Position numbers and translations under genes: made by a program | The notes under the pieces: model-generated | The model's database searches: none | What the model saw: only the letters and a program-made list of their open reading frames with translations | What the model was told of the DNA's origin: nothing | In this document: one piece after another, positions 1 to 8,119 of the stretch | Layout: every line of letters starts with the position of its first letter | How positions within the stretch are numbered: the first letter of the stretch is position 1 | From: Candidatus Gracilibacteria bacterium CG12_big_fil_rev_8_21_14_0_65_38_15 | Lineage (GTDB): Bacteria > Patescibacteriota > Gracilibacteria > BD1-5 > UBA2023 | DNA: 34,710 nt | Assembly (NCBI GenBank): GCA_002771035.1 | Contig: PCUR01000060.1 | Location: 1-34,710, forward strand | Reading direction: 5' to 3'

Positions 1-50
1 TTATTTTAGCCACACACTATTTTCTATTATGCCTAAACTCTCATAAGTTC

Positions 51-914
51 TTATTGTTTATTGAAAATACTGTATTTCAAGATATCGAAAAGCTGGGAAC
101 GGTTTTCTTGAAAATCGATATTCTGTTTACTTTTTCCGACAGTACTGGAAGCAATAAAGGATCGTTCTGGAAGTGTAAATCCATCAGAACCAGAAATATG
201 ATAGGTAATAGGATTATCGGAAATATTGGAAAGAATGAGATAGTTGTTTTCATAAGTTGCAAGAAAATGATCAATCATCTGCGTATTTGCTGTCATAAGA
301 TTATTTGTATTTATTTGTTTGCTGAAGCCTTTTTTGAAATAGGCATTCGAATCATTTCCGAAACTTTGATTCACACCTCCTGTTCCAGCAATTCCATATG
401 TCTTTCCAGTCGAATCATTTCCGATGATATTCCAGGCAAGATTTCCATCCTGCGAAACGATAAAAGAAATAGTTTTTATAATAGCGGAGGTGTCTTTGTT
501 TGGATTCTTAGCAGAACTTTGGATACGTTCCCCTTTGTCATAAAAGAGCGGTATGAGTTCGAAATTCCCTGGTGCGATAGTTCCTGTATAGCTCGTATCG
601 GAAGCTCGAAGTATACTAGAAATAGAAGTTTTCTTCTTGGAAGAAATACTTTGGAGTAATTCTGATTCCTTATCGGAATCTGTTATAATATCCGAGAAGC
701 CCTCGCGATGATTGGAACTCTTGAGGAGACTGTATTCCAGAGCTCATTCGGCGCTCATATAAGCAGATACCCCATCCGAAAGAAAGTGATTCATTTTATT
801 TTCTACCATAAAAAGATTCAAAATACCCGCTGAAAGAATCGTGAGAAAAGCAGTTAAGAGAATCGCAATAATAGTGGAAAAACCAGATTTATTTTGAAGA
901 GGGGAGTATATCAT
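51..914 (-). CDS. Minor pilin of the PilX/GspK type
   Basis: A 287-residue protein when TGA is read as Gly; the one in-frame TGA is at 744-746. The N-terminus has a short basic leader, a candidate prepilin peptidase site (SG|FST) and a hydrophobic helix over about residues 10-32. After the helix comes an MSAEGALEYSLL stretch resembling the AEAGLEYA segment of PilX/GspK proteins; its Gly is the UGA codon. As in that family, Glu5 of the mature pilin is missing. The rest is a Ser/Thr/Gly-rich globular domain without a family I recognise. It is last in a four-gene minus-strand operon of prepilin-like genes, so it probably helps prime or tip a type IV pilus or DNA-uptake fibre. The ATG at 914 is chosen because it precedes the leader; no Shine-Dalgarno is visible. 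Confidence 0.72.
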
Positions 915-950
915 TTTTCTAAAGCTTGGAAATAAACAGTTCGAATAACC

Positions 951-1613
951 TTAGTTTTTCTTATAAACTTTTTCGCTTATGGTTGTTTCTATGGACATAT
1001 GGGAATTTTTCGCGATTTCACTACTAACACCGGCTTTGTTTTCGATTCCGAGAGAAAGTACAATAGTTACTTTCCCTTCCTGTGATAGATTGGTTACTGA
1101 CGATTCACCAGTGTTTCCCGAGAGAAAAAAACGGATATTTTCAATACGAACACGATCATCGGAGACGGCTTTTCTATTTCCGGAAATATCTTCTTTTCCT
1201 ATATAACAATGGATTTTCATATCTTTCTGATCCGTTTCGCTACAGAGAATCGGTCCACTGACACTGTCTTTCATCGGATAGTATTTATCTCCTCATTTGA
1301 TGGCGAGAAGAATATTCCCATTCCCCGTATAATTATTGGTTTTTTCTGGAGAAAATCCATCATAATAAGTAAAATCGATTCATTTTTCCCGAATATCGCT
1401 CGCTATCTGTTCGGTGATATTTCGGACATTTTCCTGAATTGTTCGCATTACTTCCAATCGTTTGTTGATCTGTAATATATTGCTGTAAATCTCAAATACA
1501 GCAAGCATTATCACTGAAAGAATCGTGATAGAGACGATAAGTTCTATAAGTGTAAAAGCTGTACGATTTTTGACCGTAGATGTTTGTGTTTTACAGAAAA
1601 ATGATTTGTTCAT
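951..1613 (-). CDS. Minor pilin/pseudopilin of the PilW/GspJ type
   Basis: A 220-residue protein with two in-frame TGA codons read as Gly (near 1375 and 1290). The N-terminus carries a class III prepilin signal, RTA|FTLIELIVSITILSV, with Ala rather than the usual Gly at -1, Glu at mature position 5 and a hydrophobic helix after it. A helical stretch follows (around IQENVRNITEQIASDIREK), then a Gly-rich domain. The length and the helix after the pilin motif fit PilW/GspJ-like minor pilins; this subtype is inferred from size and gene order. It lies 36 bases upstream (in transcription order) of the PilX-like gene and 18 bases after the PilV-like gene. No Shine-Dalgarno precedes the ATG at 1613. 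Confidence 0.75.
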
Positions 1614-1631
1614 AAAAAGTAATAATGGGAA

Positions 1632-2261
1632 TTATTGATTCTTCCAATCAGTGATAATCGTACTCATACTCTGAATACGGTATCATTTAGCAAAACTTAC
1701 GAAAAAAACCGTAACTTTGTAAGCCTTTTCTACCGGAATGGAAACGTTCGTATTGGTATTTTGGGTTACAAGAGGCTCAAGAAACAAGAAAGATGCAAAA
1801 TTTGTTTTGGTATTGGAGGTATTACAATCGTGAGTATATCGTCCAAGAGAATCTATACAAAGACGAATGGAAGTATTTGTTTTCTGGAATTCGGACAAAA
1901 TGGAATTTTGTTCATTGGAAAAATTGATGAGCTTTTTAATACGTATGTTTTTTTCTCAGGAAAAATTATTTTCTATAGTATAGTAAGTATTCGTTTTGAG
2001 AGTTGTATCCATCTCGATCGGAAGTTTCGCAAGTTCTATGGAATTCCAATTCTTGAATTGTATCCAATTGGTATCTCGAAGATTCTTCAGAAGCTCTATC
2101 TGTTCCCGCATAATATTAGATCCGATGATTTCGTCTCTCGATTGGAGAGAGACGCTGTTCGCACTCTCTATAAGAAGATAAGCCCCGAGAAAACCAAGAG
2201 TGAAGATTACTATCCCTACCATGAGTTCCAATACGGTAAATCCTTTGGAATTTTTTCGCAT
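1632..2261 (-). CDS. Minor pilin of the PilV/GspI type
   Basis: A 209-residue protein. The class III signal is MRKNSKG|FTVLELMVGIVIF, with canonical Gly at -1 and Glu at +5. The segment after the helix (SLQSRDEIIGSNIMREQIE) resembles the region after the helix in PilV/GspI proteins. TGA codons at 1956-1958 and 1683-1685 are read as Gly; under the standard code the gene would be broken into pieces. It ends in TAA at 1632-1634. Gene order in transcription is H-like, I/V-like, J/W-like, K/X-like, the usual order of minor pseudopilins in type II secretion and type IV pilus clusters. The subtype is inferred; the prepilin nature is seen directly. Confidence 0.78.
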
Positions 2262-2285
2262 ATGTTCAGTATTTGGTTATATAAA

Positions 2286-2813
2286 TTATCTCTCTATTTT
2301 TATTGTTTTATACAATGCTCCATTCGTTGTAGTTTTCCATCCGATTCCTATCTCAAAGTTTGCTCCGGTTTCCGTCATATTTCTATAGATTTCCATTTCG
2401 CCTTTCGGCGCGCTGAATTCCACAAAGATTTTATCATTATCCGGAGAAAAAGTTGTTATATTTACTCCGTCTTCCAAATGGAAAGTATTAAGAATCTCCG
2501 TATTTTCATTTTCTGTTATAGAACGGGTTCCAGGAATAAATGCAAACATACGGACAACGTTTGAATGTTTTTCGAAAAGGACTCAAACATTCGCATTTTT
2601 CGACGTTCCCGAGAAAATTAGTCCATTTTGTGCGAGAAGTTTTGCATTTTCCAATGTCTGATGGACTCTCTCTGCCGAGATTCGTACTTTTGAGAGTCTG
2701 CTGTAATAATCGTAAGGAACATAGGATCCGACAAAAAGAATGCCGATTATGGTTATAACTACCATAAGTTCTATGAGAGTAAAACCGTTCGTTTTTCTGG
2801 TAAAATGAAACAT
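2286..2813 (-). CDS. Pseudopilin of the GspH/FimT type
   Basis: A 175-residue protein and the first gene of the pilin operon. The N-terminal KTNG|FTLIELMVVITIIGIL is a textbook class III prepilin signal with Gly(-1) and Glu(+5). The following ERVHQTLENAKLLAQNG segment matches the helix of GspH/FimT-like proteins. One TGA at 2583-2585 is read as Gly. The C-terminal half is predicted to be beta-rich. The gene is divergent from rplS with about 190 bases between them, which must hold both promoters. It ends 24 bases before the next pilin gene. Confidence 0.78.
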
Positions 2814-2948
2814 AGGGGAGTAAAGAGGATTATATGTCTCGGATTGTACGATTTTTTTGCTTCAAATCAAGTATTTTACAAGAAGCAGTGAACTTTCCCA
2901 GGATTGACAGATAAAAAACAAAACTAAATTTGCTTTTTCTATTTTTTC

Positions 2949-2956
2949 TATATACT
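2949..2956 (+). promoter_or_regulatory. Putative -10 element TATATACT upstream of rplS
   Basis: TATATACT preceded by a T-rich tract lies 48 bases before the rplS start. The same octamer occurs at 20178-20185 and 24577-24584, in each case 27-29 bases before a gene with no Shine-Dalgarno. This is a motif-level inference; no clear -35 is seen. Confidence 0.35.
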
Positions 2957-3004
2957 TCTCCCGTTCGTGAATTACACATTTTTATTTTGTTTATTACATA
3001 CATT

Positions 3005-3355
3005 ATGGACGCAAAACTTATTCAAACTATCCAACAAGATTCCATTAAGGATGAAAGAGCAGAAATTACTACTGGTATGGAAGTGGAAGTATATCAGATA
3101 ATCAAAGAAGGTTCAAAGGAACGTATTCAGAGATTCAAAGGTCTTGTTATTAAGACTCATGGAAAAACAACTCTTGATAAAACTATTACTGTTCGTAAAG
3201 ATGTTGACGGTGTAGGAATTGAGAAAATCTTCCCAATCTATTCCCCAGGAGTTTCCAAGATTGAAATTCTCCGATCTTTCAAGGTTCGACGAAGCAATAT
3301 TGCTTTTATTCGAGGATTGAAAGGAAAAGCTGCTCGTCTCAAAGAAGTTCGATAA
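3005..3355 (+). CDS. rplS: 50S ribosomal protein L19
   Basis: A 116-residue protein of normal L19 length (about 115). L19 binds 23S rRNA at the interface with the small subunit. Recognisable family segments are VEVYQIIKEGSKERIQRFKG near residues 27-46, the IEKIFPIYSP segment and the basic C-terminus RRSNIAFIRGLKGKAARL. The ATG at 3005 is chosen because the protein then begins at the usual L19 position (MDAKLIQTIQQDSIK); an upstream in-frame ATG would add 25 hydrophobic residues not found in L19. No in-frame TGA. A strong terminator follows directly. Confidence 0.97.
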   Translation: MDAKLIQTIQQDSIKDERAEITTGMEVEVYQIIKEGSKERIQRFKGLVIKTHGKTTLDKTITVRKDVDGVGIEKIFPIYSPGVSKIEILRSFKVRRSNIAFIRGLKGKAARLKEVR

Positions 3356-3365
3356 TTTCATATAT

Positions 3366-3407
3366 AAAATCGCATATTTTGGTAATTTCCAGATATGCGA
3401 TTTTTTT
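3366..3407 (+). terminator. Rho-independent terminator after rplS
   Basis: An 11-bp stem, AAATCGCATAT (3367-3377) with ATATGCGATTT (3393-3403), is followed by a T run. It starts 11 bases after the rplS stop. The next 216 bases before dnaA are AT-rich; I see no TTATNCACA-type DnaA box or other clear element there. Confidence 0.85.
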
Positions 3408-3623
3408 GATTTTTTTTGGCGATTTTTCCGAGTCTTTTTTCTCAGAAAAATGTCCCGAAAATCGTTTGTTTTTACCTTAACAAAGGGAAGAATTTCATTA
3501 ACGAATAAATAATGTATACAACTTTCCGTGTCAAGTGAATTTTATCTTTTGACATTGAGAGGAAAATGAATAAACCTAACACATCAACGACTCTATTTTA
3601 CGAAAAAATTTCCAACAAAATTT

Positions 3624-5048
3624 ATGCCTCAGGAAAATATAGACGTTTCTCTTCTCAGGGAGATTATCAAAGAACTTACGACCACCCTCAGAAAACAGGA
3701 TTTCCTCACGTATTTCAAAAGAATATCTCTTTTGGAACAAACTCCGGAAAAAATTGTTTTTTGAGTGGTTTCGAGTTTTATGCGAGACAATCTTGCACAT
3801 AAGTTTTTTAATGAAATCCTCTCTGCTTCCAAGAAAATCAGTCCAACAGTTTCCGTTATAGATTTCTGTGTAGATAAGAATATAGACAATCCATCGAACA
3901 GCAGTGTTATAGATTGTGCCGTAGAATACAAAGAACTTACCTCCAAAAAGAAAAAAGAAGAGATTCCTGGTACTGAAATGGTAGAAGGAATCAATAGTCG
4001 AATTATTAATAGTAAATACCGTCTCGAGAATTTCATTATCGGACCATCTAATCAGCTTGTTCATGCTGCTGCCGAAGCAGTCGTTCGTCGTCCAGGAAGC
4101 GCGTATAATCCACTTTTTGTCTACGGAGACGTTGGACTCGGGAAAACCCATATCCTCCAAGCAGTTGGTAATGCTATCAAAGAACGATACAAAGATAAGA
4201 AAGTTATCTATACAACGGCAGATAGATTCTTGAGCGATTATATCGAGAGTGTAAAGAAACGAACCGTGGATCGTATGAAGGAAAAATACCAATCCATTGA
4301 TGTTCTCATTATCGATGACGTGCAGTTTCTCGCTGGAAAAGATCAGACTCAGACAGTGCTTTACAACATCTTCAATACACTGTACGAAAACAATAAGCAG
4401 ATTATCCTCTCAGGAGATAAACCACCAAAGGAACTCACTGCATTAGAGCCACGACTCAGAAGTCGTTTCGAATGGGGAATCATCGTCGATATCGGAATCC
4501 CAGATTTCGAGACTCGTCTGGCTATCCTTCAGGAAAAAGCTCGCGCACGAGAATTTATCCTCCCCCAGGAAGTAGCCGAATTCATCGCCTATAACCTCGG
4601 TGCGAACGTTCGAGAGATAGAAGGAGTGCTCAATCAGATAATCGCCGAATACGAGCTTCATAATATCCCTCCAACGATTGATAATGTCGCACGACGACTC
4701 AATAAACTTTCCATTACCGATTCTCTCATCGGAAATTCCACCAAGAAGATGGCAGCTTCCATCAAGACCTATGAAGAACTCCTCGATGCGGTTGCCGGAC
4801 ACTTCGGTATAGAGAAGAGAAATATTCTCTGAGATGATCGTAAGAAAGAAAATATGATTCCACGTCAGGTGGCTATGTATCTCCTCAAGAATCGGATGAA
4901 TTATACCTATGAACGTATCGGAAATATCTTCTCCGGACGAAATCATAGTGCTGTTCTCTACTCATGCAAGAAACTTGAAACTATTCTCAAAAAAGATCAA
5001 AATCTTTTTTATGAGATTAATATACTCCGTGATAAACTCGGAATTTAA
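3624..5048 (+). CDS. dnaA: Chromosomal replication initiator DnaA
   Basis: A 474-residue AAA+ protein that binds and melts the replication origin. Domain I occupies about residues 1-75. Domain III has Walker A GDVGLGKTH near 168 and Walker B LIIDDVQF near 230. Domain IV (about 410-474) has the helix-turn-helix with YERIGNIFSGRNHSAV, which corresponds to the family signature GGRDHTTV but with Asn, Ser and Ala substitutions. TGA is Gly near residues 47 and 403; the second joins the ATPase and DNA-binding domains, which the standard code would separate. The ATG at 3624 gives an N-terminus (MPQENIDVSLLREIIKELTT) of DnaA domain I type. No Shine-Dalgarno. It is flanked by its own terminator. Confidence 0.96.
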
Positions 5049-5051
5049 AAC

Positions 5052-5085
5052 AAAAAAATAGCCAACGAAAGTTGGCTATTTTTTT
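5052..5085. terminator. Bidirectional terminator between dnaA and rsmE
   Basis: A perfect 15-bp stem (5052-5066 with 5071-5085) closes on a GAAA tetraloop, with A7 before and T7 after. It can stop transcription from both convergent genes. Confidence 0.92.
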
Positions 5086-5087
5086 GT

Positions 5088-5789
5088 TTACTTCTGCATC
5101 AGGAAGAACGCAACGACGAGTCCTGTTGTCTCGGTTCTGAGGATTCGTTCTCAGAGATGAATCCGTTGAACGTCTTTTTCTTCAAAAGAAGAAATCTCTG
5201 CACTTGACCATCCGCCCTCGGGTCCGATGAAGATGTTGATTGGCGAATTCTCCGTACCAATATCGCGTAAATGTTTACTGTTTTTACCTTCTGTATGAAG
5301 TACATAGGATTGTCCATCTTCTGGAATGGGAGTTTTTTCCTCGAGAAAAGATATACTTGGAAGTTTATTTGCTCCGCATTGTTCTGTCGCCTCGCGGACT
5401 ATTTCCCGGAATCGTTCTATTTTCCTCTCATTCATCAAAAGTTTCTGACTTCTCTCTGACCGAAAGAATACGAATTCCTGTATTCAGACTTCCACTCATT
5501 TCTGGAGAATATACTCGATTTTCTCATATTTATTGGGCATTGCCTGATAGAGTCGTATAGAAACTCCCGAATCGCACGTATTTGTAGAAGATTTCTCAAA
5601 TACCAATCCTATTTCTTTCTTGGTTATAGAATCAATCCGGTACTCGTATTCCTGTCCATCGCCGTTAAACAGAATAATACAATCTCCGACACTTGACCGA
5701 AGAACCCGTGAAATCTGATGAACAAAAGAATCTTCCTGGATAACGATATTTTTTCCAAGCGGGAGATTTGAGAAGAAAAAGCGTTGCAT
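5088..5789 (-). CDS. rsmE: 16S rRNA (uracil1498-N3)-methyltransferase RsmE
   Basis: A 233-residue SPOUT-class enzyme that methylates U1498 of 16S rRNA using S-adenosylmethionine. Family marks seen are the N-terminal MQRFFF start of a PUA-like domain, the segment EFVFFRSERSQK, IGPEGGWS near 188-195 (the knot loop that binds SAM) and LGERILRTETT near the end. TGA is Gly at three places, including the first residue of LGERILRTETT. The start at 5789 is chosen because RsmE proteins begin with this MxRFF motif; a longer in-frame extension exists but looks non-coding. Convergent with dnaA and divergent from mtnN. The SAH produced by such methylases is the substrate of the next locus. Confidence 0.92.
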
Positions 5790-5949
5790 AATAGTAGGGA
5801 AGAGTAAGACTATAATGAAGATAGTGTATGAAAAACAAGAGAATTTCAAAATATATTCTCTCGCTTCCTGTATTTTTTGATAAAAAAATGACTTTTTAGG
5901 AAATCTCCGTACAATCGGCGAGAATTTTATTTTATATTGATATTTTGTT

Positions 5950-6609
5950 ATGAAAATAGCCATTATTACTGCTATGAAAGAAGAAGCGGATCATATTATA
6001 AAACAATATAATCTCCAGGAAGTGAAGAGATTTCATACACTCTCTATTTATGAAAATGAAACTATGGTTCTTGCTCTTGCTGGTATCGGGAAGATTCAAG
6101 CAGCGCTTGGTACAGCATATGTTTTGGAGAATTATCAAGTAAGCAATATGATAAATATCGGAATTACTGGAAGTCTTCTCGGAAATGAAGCAAAAATCGG
6201 GGATGTTTTTTTTGTTTCCAAGATAGTTCAGCACGATATGTATCTTCCGTTCGATGGACCACATCTGGATTACGCTAAAAAAGAAATTATACTTTCTCCT
6301 CAAAATTACAGTATTGATTGATTTGATTTTTCCGTATCTAATAATGCTTTTTGTTTGACGGGAGACCAGTTTATCGACGATGCACAAAAAGTTCTGGAAC
6401 TCAGAGAGAAATTTTCCGCTCATGTTATAGAAATGGAAGCATTTGCCATCGCTTCTATAGCTCGAGAATACAATATGCTCGATAAATGTATTTTTATAAA
6501 AGCCATAAGCGACGGAGCTGATAATGATGCGATAGATGCTCATATGGGAAATCTCGATTTCGCCATGCAGAACAGCCTGAAAGTTTTAGAAAAAATATTG
6601 TTAAAATAG
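5950..6609 (+). CDS. mtnN: 5'-methylthioadenosine/S-adenosylhomocysteine nucleosidase
   Basis: A 219-residue PNP/UDP-phosphorylase superfamily enzyme. It hydrolyses SAH to adenine and S-ribosylhomocysteine, and MTA to adenine and methylthioribose. Residues matching the family are Glu11/Glu12 in MKEEAD, the AGIGK loop, Met162-Glu163 in IEMEA and the general acid Asp188 in AISDGAD. The single TGA (Gly124) lies mid-protein. The length is close to the usual 230. Its position directly before luxS and apt supports the SAH role over other nucleosidases of this fold. No Shine-Dalgarno at the ATG. Confidence 0.93.
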
Positions 6610-6666
6610 GAATTATTCCTATAATCAATTTCATTGAAAGAATTTTAAATTTTAATACTCGTAAAT

Positions 6667-7146
6667 ATGGAAAAAATAGCAAGTTTTATGATAGATCATC
6701 TCCGAATGTTTCCAGGAGTATATGTATCTAGAAAGGATAATGTCGGAAATAGTACTGTTACTACTTTTGATATTCGGATGACGAAGCCGAATTTTGAACC
6801 GGTTATGAATACTGCCGAAATGCATGCAATCGAACATCTCGCAGCAACATTTCTCAGAAATCATACAGAATTTGGTTCCAAGATAGTATATTTTGGTCCT
6901 ATGGGATGTAGAACAGGATTTTATTTACTCTTGAATGGAGATTTTTCTTCAAAAGAAATTGTTCCACTATTGCAGGAATTATTTGCATTCATAAAGGATT
7001 TCGAGTGATATATACCTGGACAGAGCGCCAAGGATTGCGGAAATTATCTCGATATGAATTTGCCTATGGCGAAGTTTTTAGCAAATAAATATCTCAATGA
7101 AATTCTTCTTGATATCAAGGAACAAAATCTTGTATATCCGAGTTAA
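6667..7146 (+). CDS. luxS: S-ribosylhomocysteine lyase LuxS
   Basis: A 159-residue protein, typical for LuxS. It converts S-ribosylhomocysteine to homocysteine and DPD, the precursor of autoinducer-2. The metal ligands are visible: His53 and His57 in HAIEH, and Cys124 in KDCGNY. Cys81 in GCRTGFY corresponds to the catalytic Cys. One TGA (Gly114) precedes the YIPGQSAKDC segment that holds the third metal ligand, so the standard code would remove it. It follows mtnN by 57 bases. Whether the product serves signalling or only methyl-cycle detoxification cannot be told from sequence. Confidence 0.96.
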
Positions 7147-7180
7147 AGTTTTTTTAATTCTTATTGTAAAATAATTTCAT

Positions 7181-7687
7181 ATGGATTATAAACAGCATAT
7201 ACGAGAAGTCATAGATTTTCCAAAACCAGGAATAAATTTCAAAGATATCACGACTCTTATACAGAAACCCGAAGTTTTTCGGGCTTGTGTGGATGAATTG
7301 GCTCTTCTGATTCAGGACGCAGATGTCATTATCGGACTTGATGCACGAGGATTTCTTTTTGCTGGAGCACTTGCATATAAACTCAATAAACCGCTTGCGG
7401 TAGTACGAAAAGCCGGAAAACTTCCATATAAAACCATATCGATCGATTATGAGTTGGAATATGGAAAAAACACTTTCGAACTTAATATCGATGCAGTAAA
7501 ACCCGGAGATAAAGTTGCTATTATCGATGATCTTCTAGCCACTGGATGAACAGCTCGAGCAGCTTGTGAACTTGTCAAAAGACTTGGATGAGAAGTTTCT
7601 TCTGTAAATTGTGTCGTGAATCTTCCATTTCTTTTCGGTGAGGAATTTCTCAAGGAATACACAGTAAATTGTTTGGTGAGATATTAG
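7181..7687 (+). CDS. apt: Adenine phosphoribosyltransferase
   Basis: A 168-residue type I phosphoribosyltransferase making AMP from adenine and PRPP. The N-terminal IREVIDFPKPGINFKDITTL is typical APT. The PRPP loop VAIIDDLLATGGTA lies at about 112-125; its second Gly is a UGA codon. A second UGA (LGGEV) follows. It sits 34 bases after luxS, so the adenine released by MtnN can be salvaged by the third gene of the cassette. Confidence 0.95.
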
Positions 7688-7699
7688 GGTTTTAAATTT

Positions 7700-7727
7700 T
7701 TTCTTTCCTTTTTCCGTTTTTTTCTTT
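7700..7727 (+). repeat. 28-nt pyrimidine-tract repeat, copy 1
   Basis: First of five near-identical copies of a tract reading TTTCTTTCCTTTTTCCGT followed by TTTTTTCTTT. Only one C per copy is followed by G and there are no A residues. Copy 1 lies 12 bases after apt. Unlike copies 2-5, it has no hairpin immediately before it. Confidence 0.85.
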
Positions 7728-7741
7728 AGGTCAAAACATAT

Positions 7742-7775
7742 AGTGGGTTCCATTAACTGGCAACCCACTTTTATT
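7742..7775 (+). promoter_or_regulatory. Hairpin between apt and the 101-residue gene
   Basis: An 8-bp stem, AGTGGGTT (7742-7749) with AACCCACT (7762-7769), can be extended inwards by CC/GG. A short T-rich run follows and the next start codon is at 7776. It could be the apt terminator or a structure controlling initiation of the next gene. Confidence 0.5.
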
Positions 7776-8081
7776 ATGGTATACAAGGAAGGATTCAAGA
7801 ATCCGGAAAAACTCGTGAAATTCATACGTGCTCAGACGAGAACCGATCTGCGAGCGCTTATGAAATGAATCGCAAATGAGCTCATCGAGGATTCGAACGG
7901 CGATATGCGCACAACTTATGACTACTTCAGTTCGGTATTCGACAGTCTGTATCATGATCTTATTTTCAACAAAATTGCGATTCAGGAGGAAACGAAGCAG
8001 CTTCTCGAGATTCTCGCAACTCCTATTTTCCGTAAAACTCCCGAAGAACAGAAAAAAATCATCGACGAGTATATTCTCTAG
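7776..8081 (+). CDS. Uncharacterised 101-residue protein
   Basis: I do not recognise this family. The protein is mostly charged and helical (starts MVYKEGFKNPEKLVKFIRAQ and ends TPEEQKKIIDEYIL), with no signal peptide or membrane segment. One TGA (7863-7865, MKG) is read as Gly, so it is decoded by the host code. The ATG at 7776 lies 6 bases after a hairpin and has no Shine-Dalgarno. It is followed after 38 bases by the large membrane protein gene, with no promoter or terminator visible between, so the two are probably co-transcribed. Confidence 0.6.
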
Positions 8082-8119
8082 CTATTCAACATATACTATC
8101 TATTCATAATTCATTCACT

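Noticed and set aside
2930-3004. Upstream in-frame start giving L19 a 25-residue hydrophobic extension
   Set aside because: L19 has no such N-terminus; the ATG at 3005 gives the normal length.
3408-3623. Replication origin upstream of dnaA
   Set aside because: The region is AT-rich but I see no DnaA-box cluster.
5790-5963. N-terminal extension of rsmE to 5963
   Set aside because: It would overlap the mtnN start and add a non-family hydrophobic stretch; MQRFFF at 5789 is the normal RsmE start.
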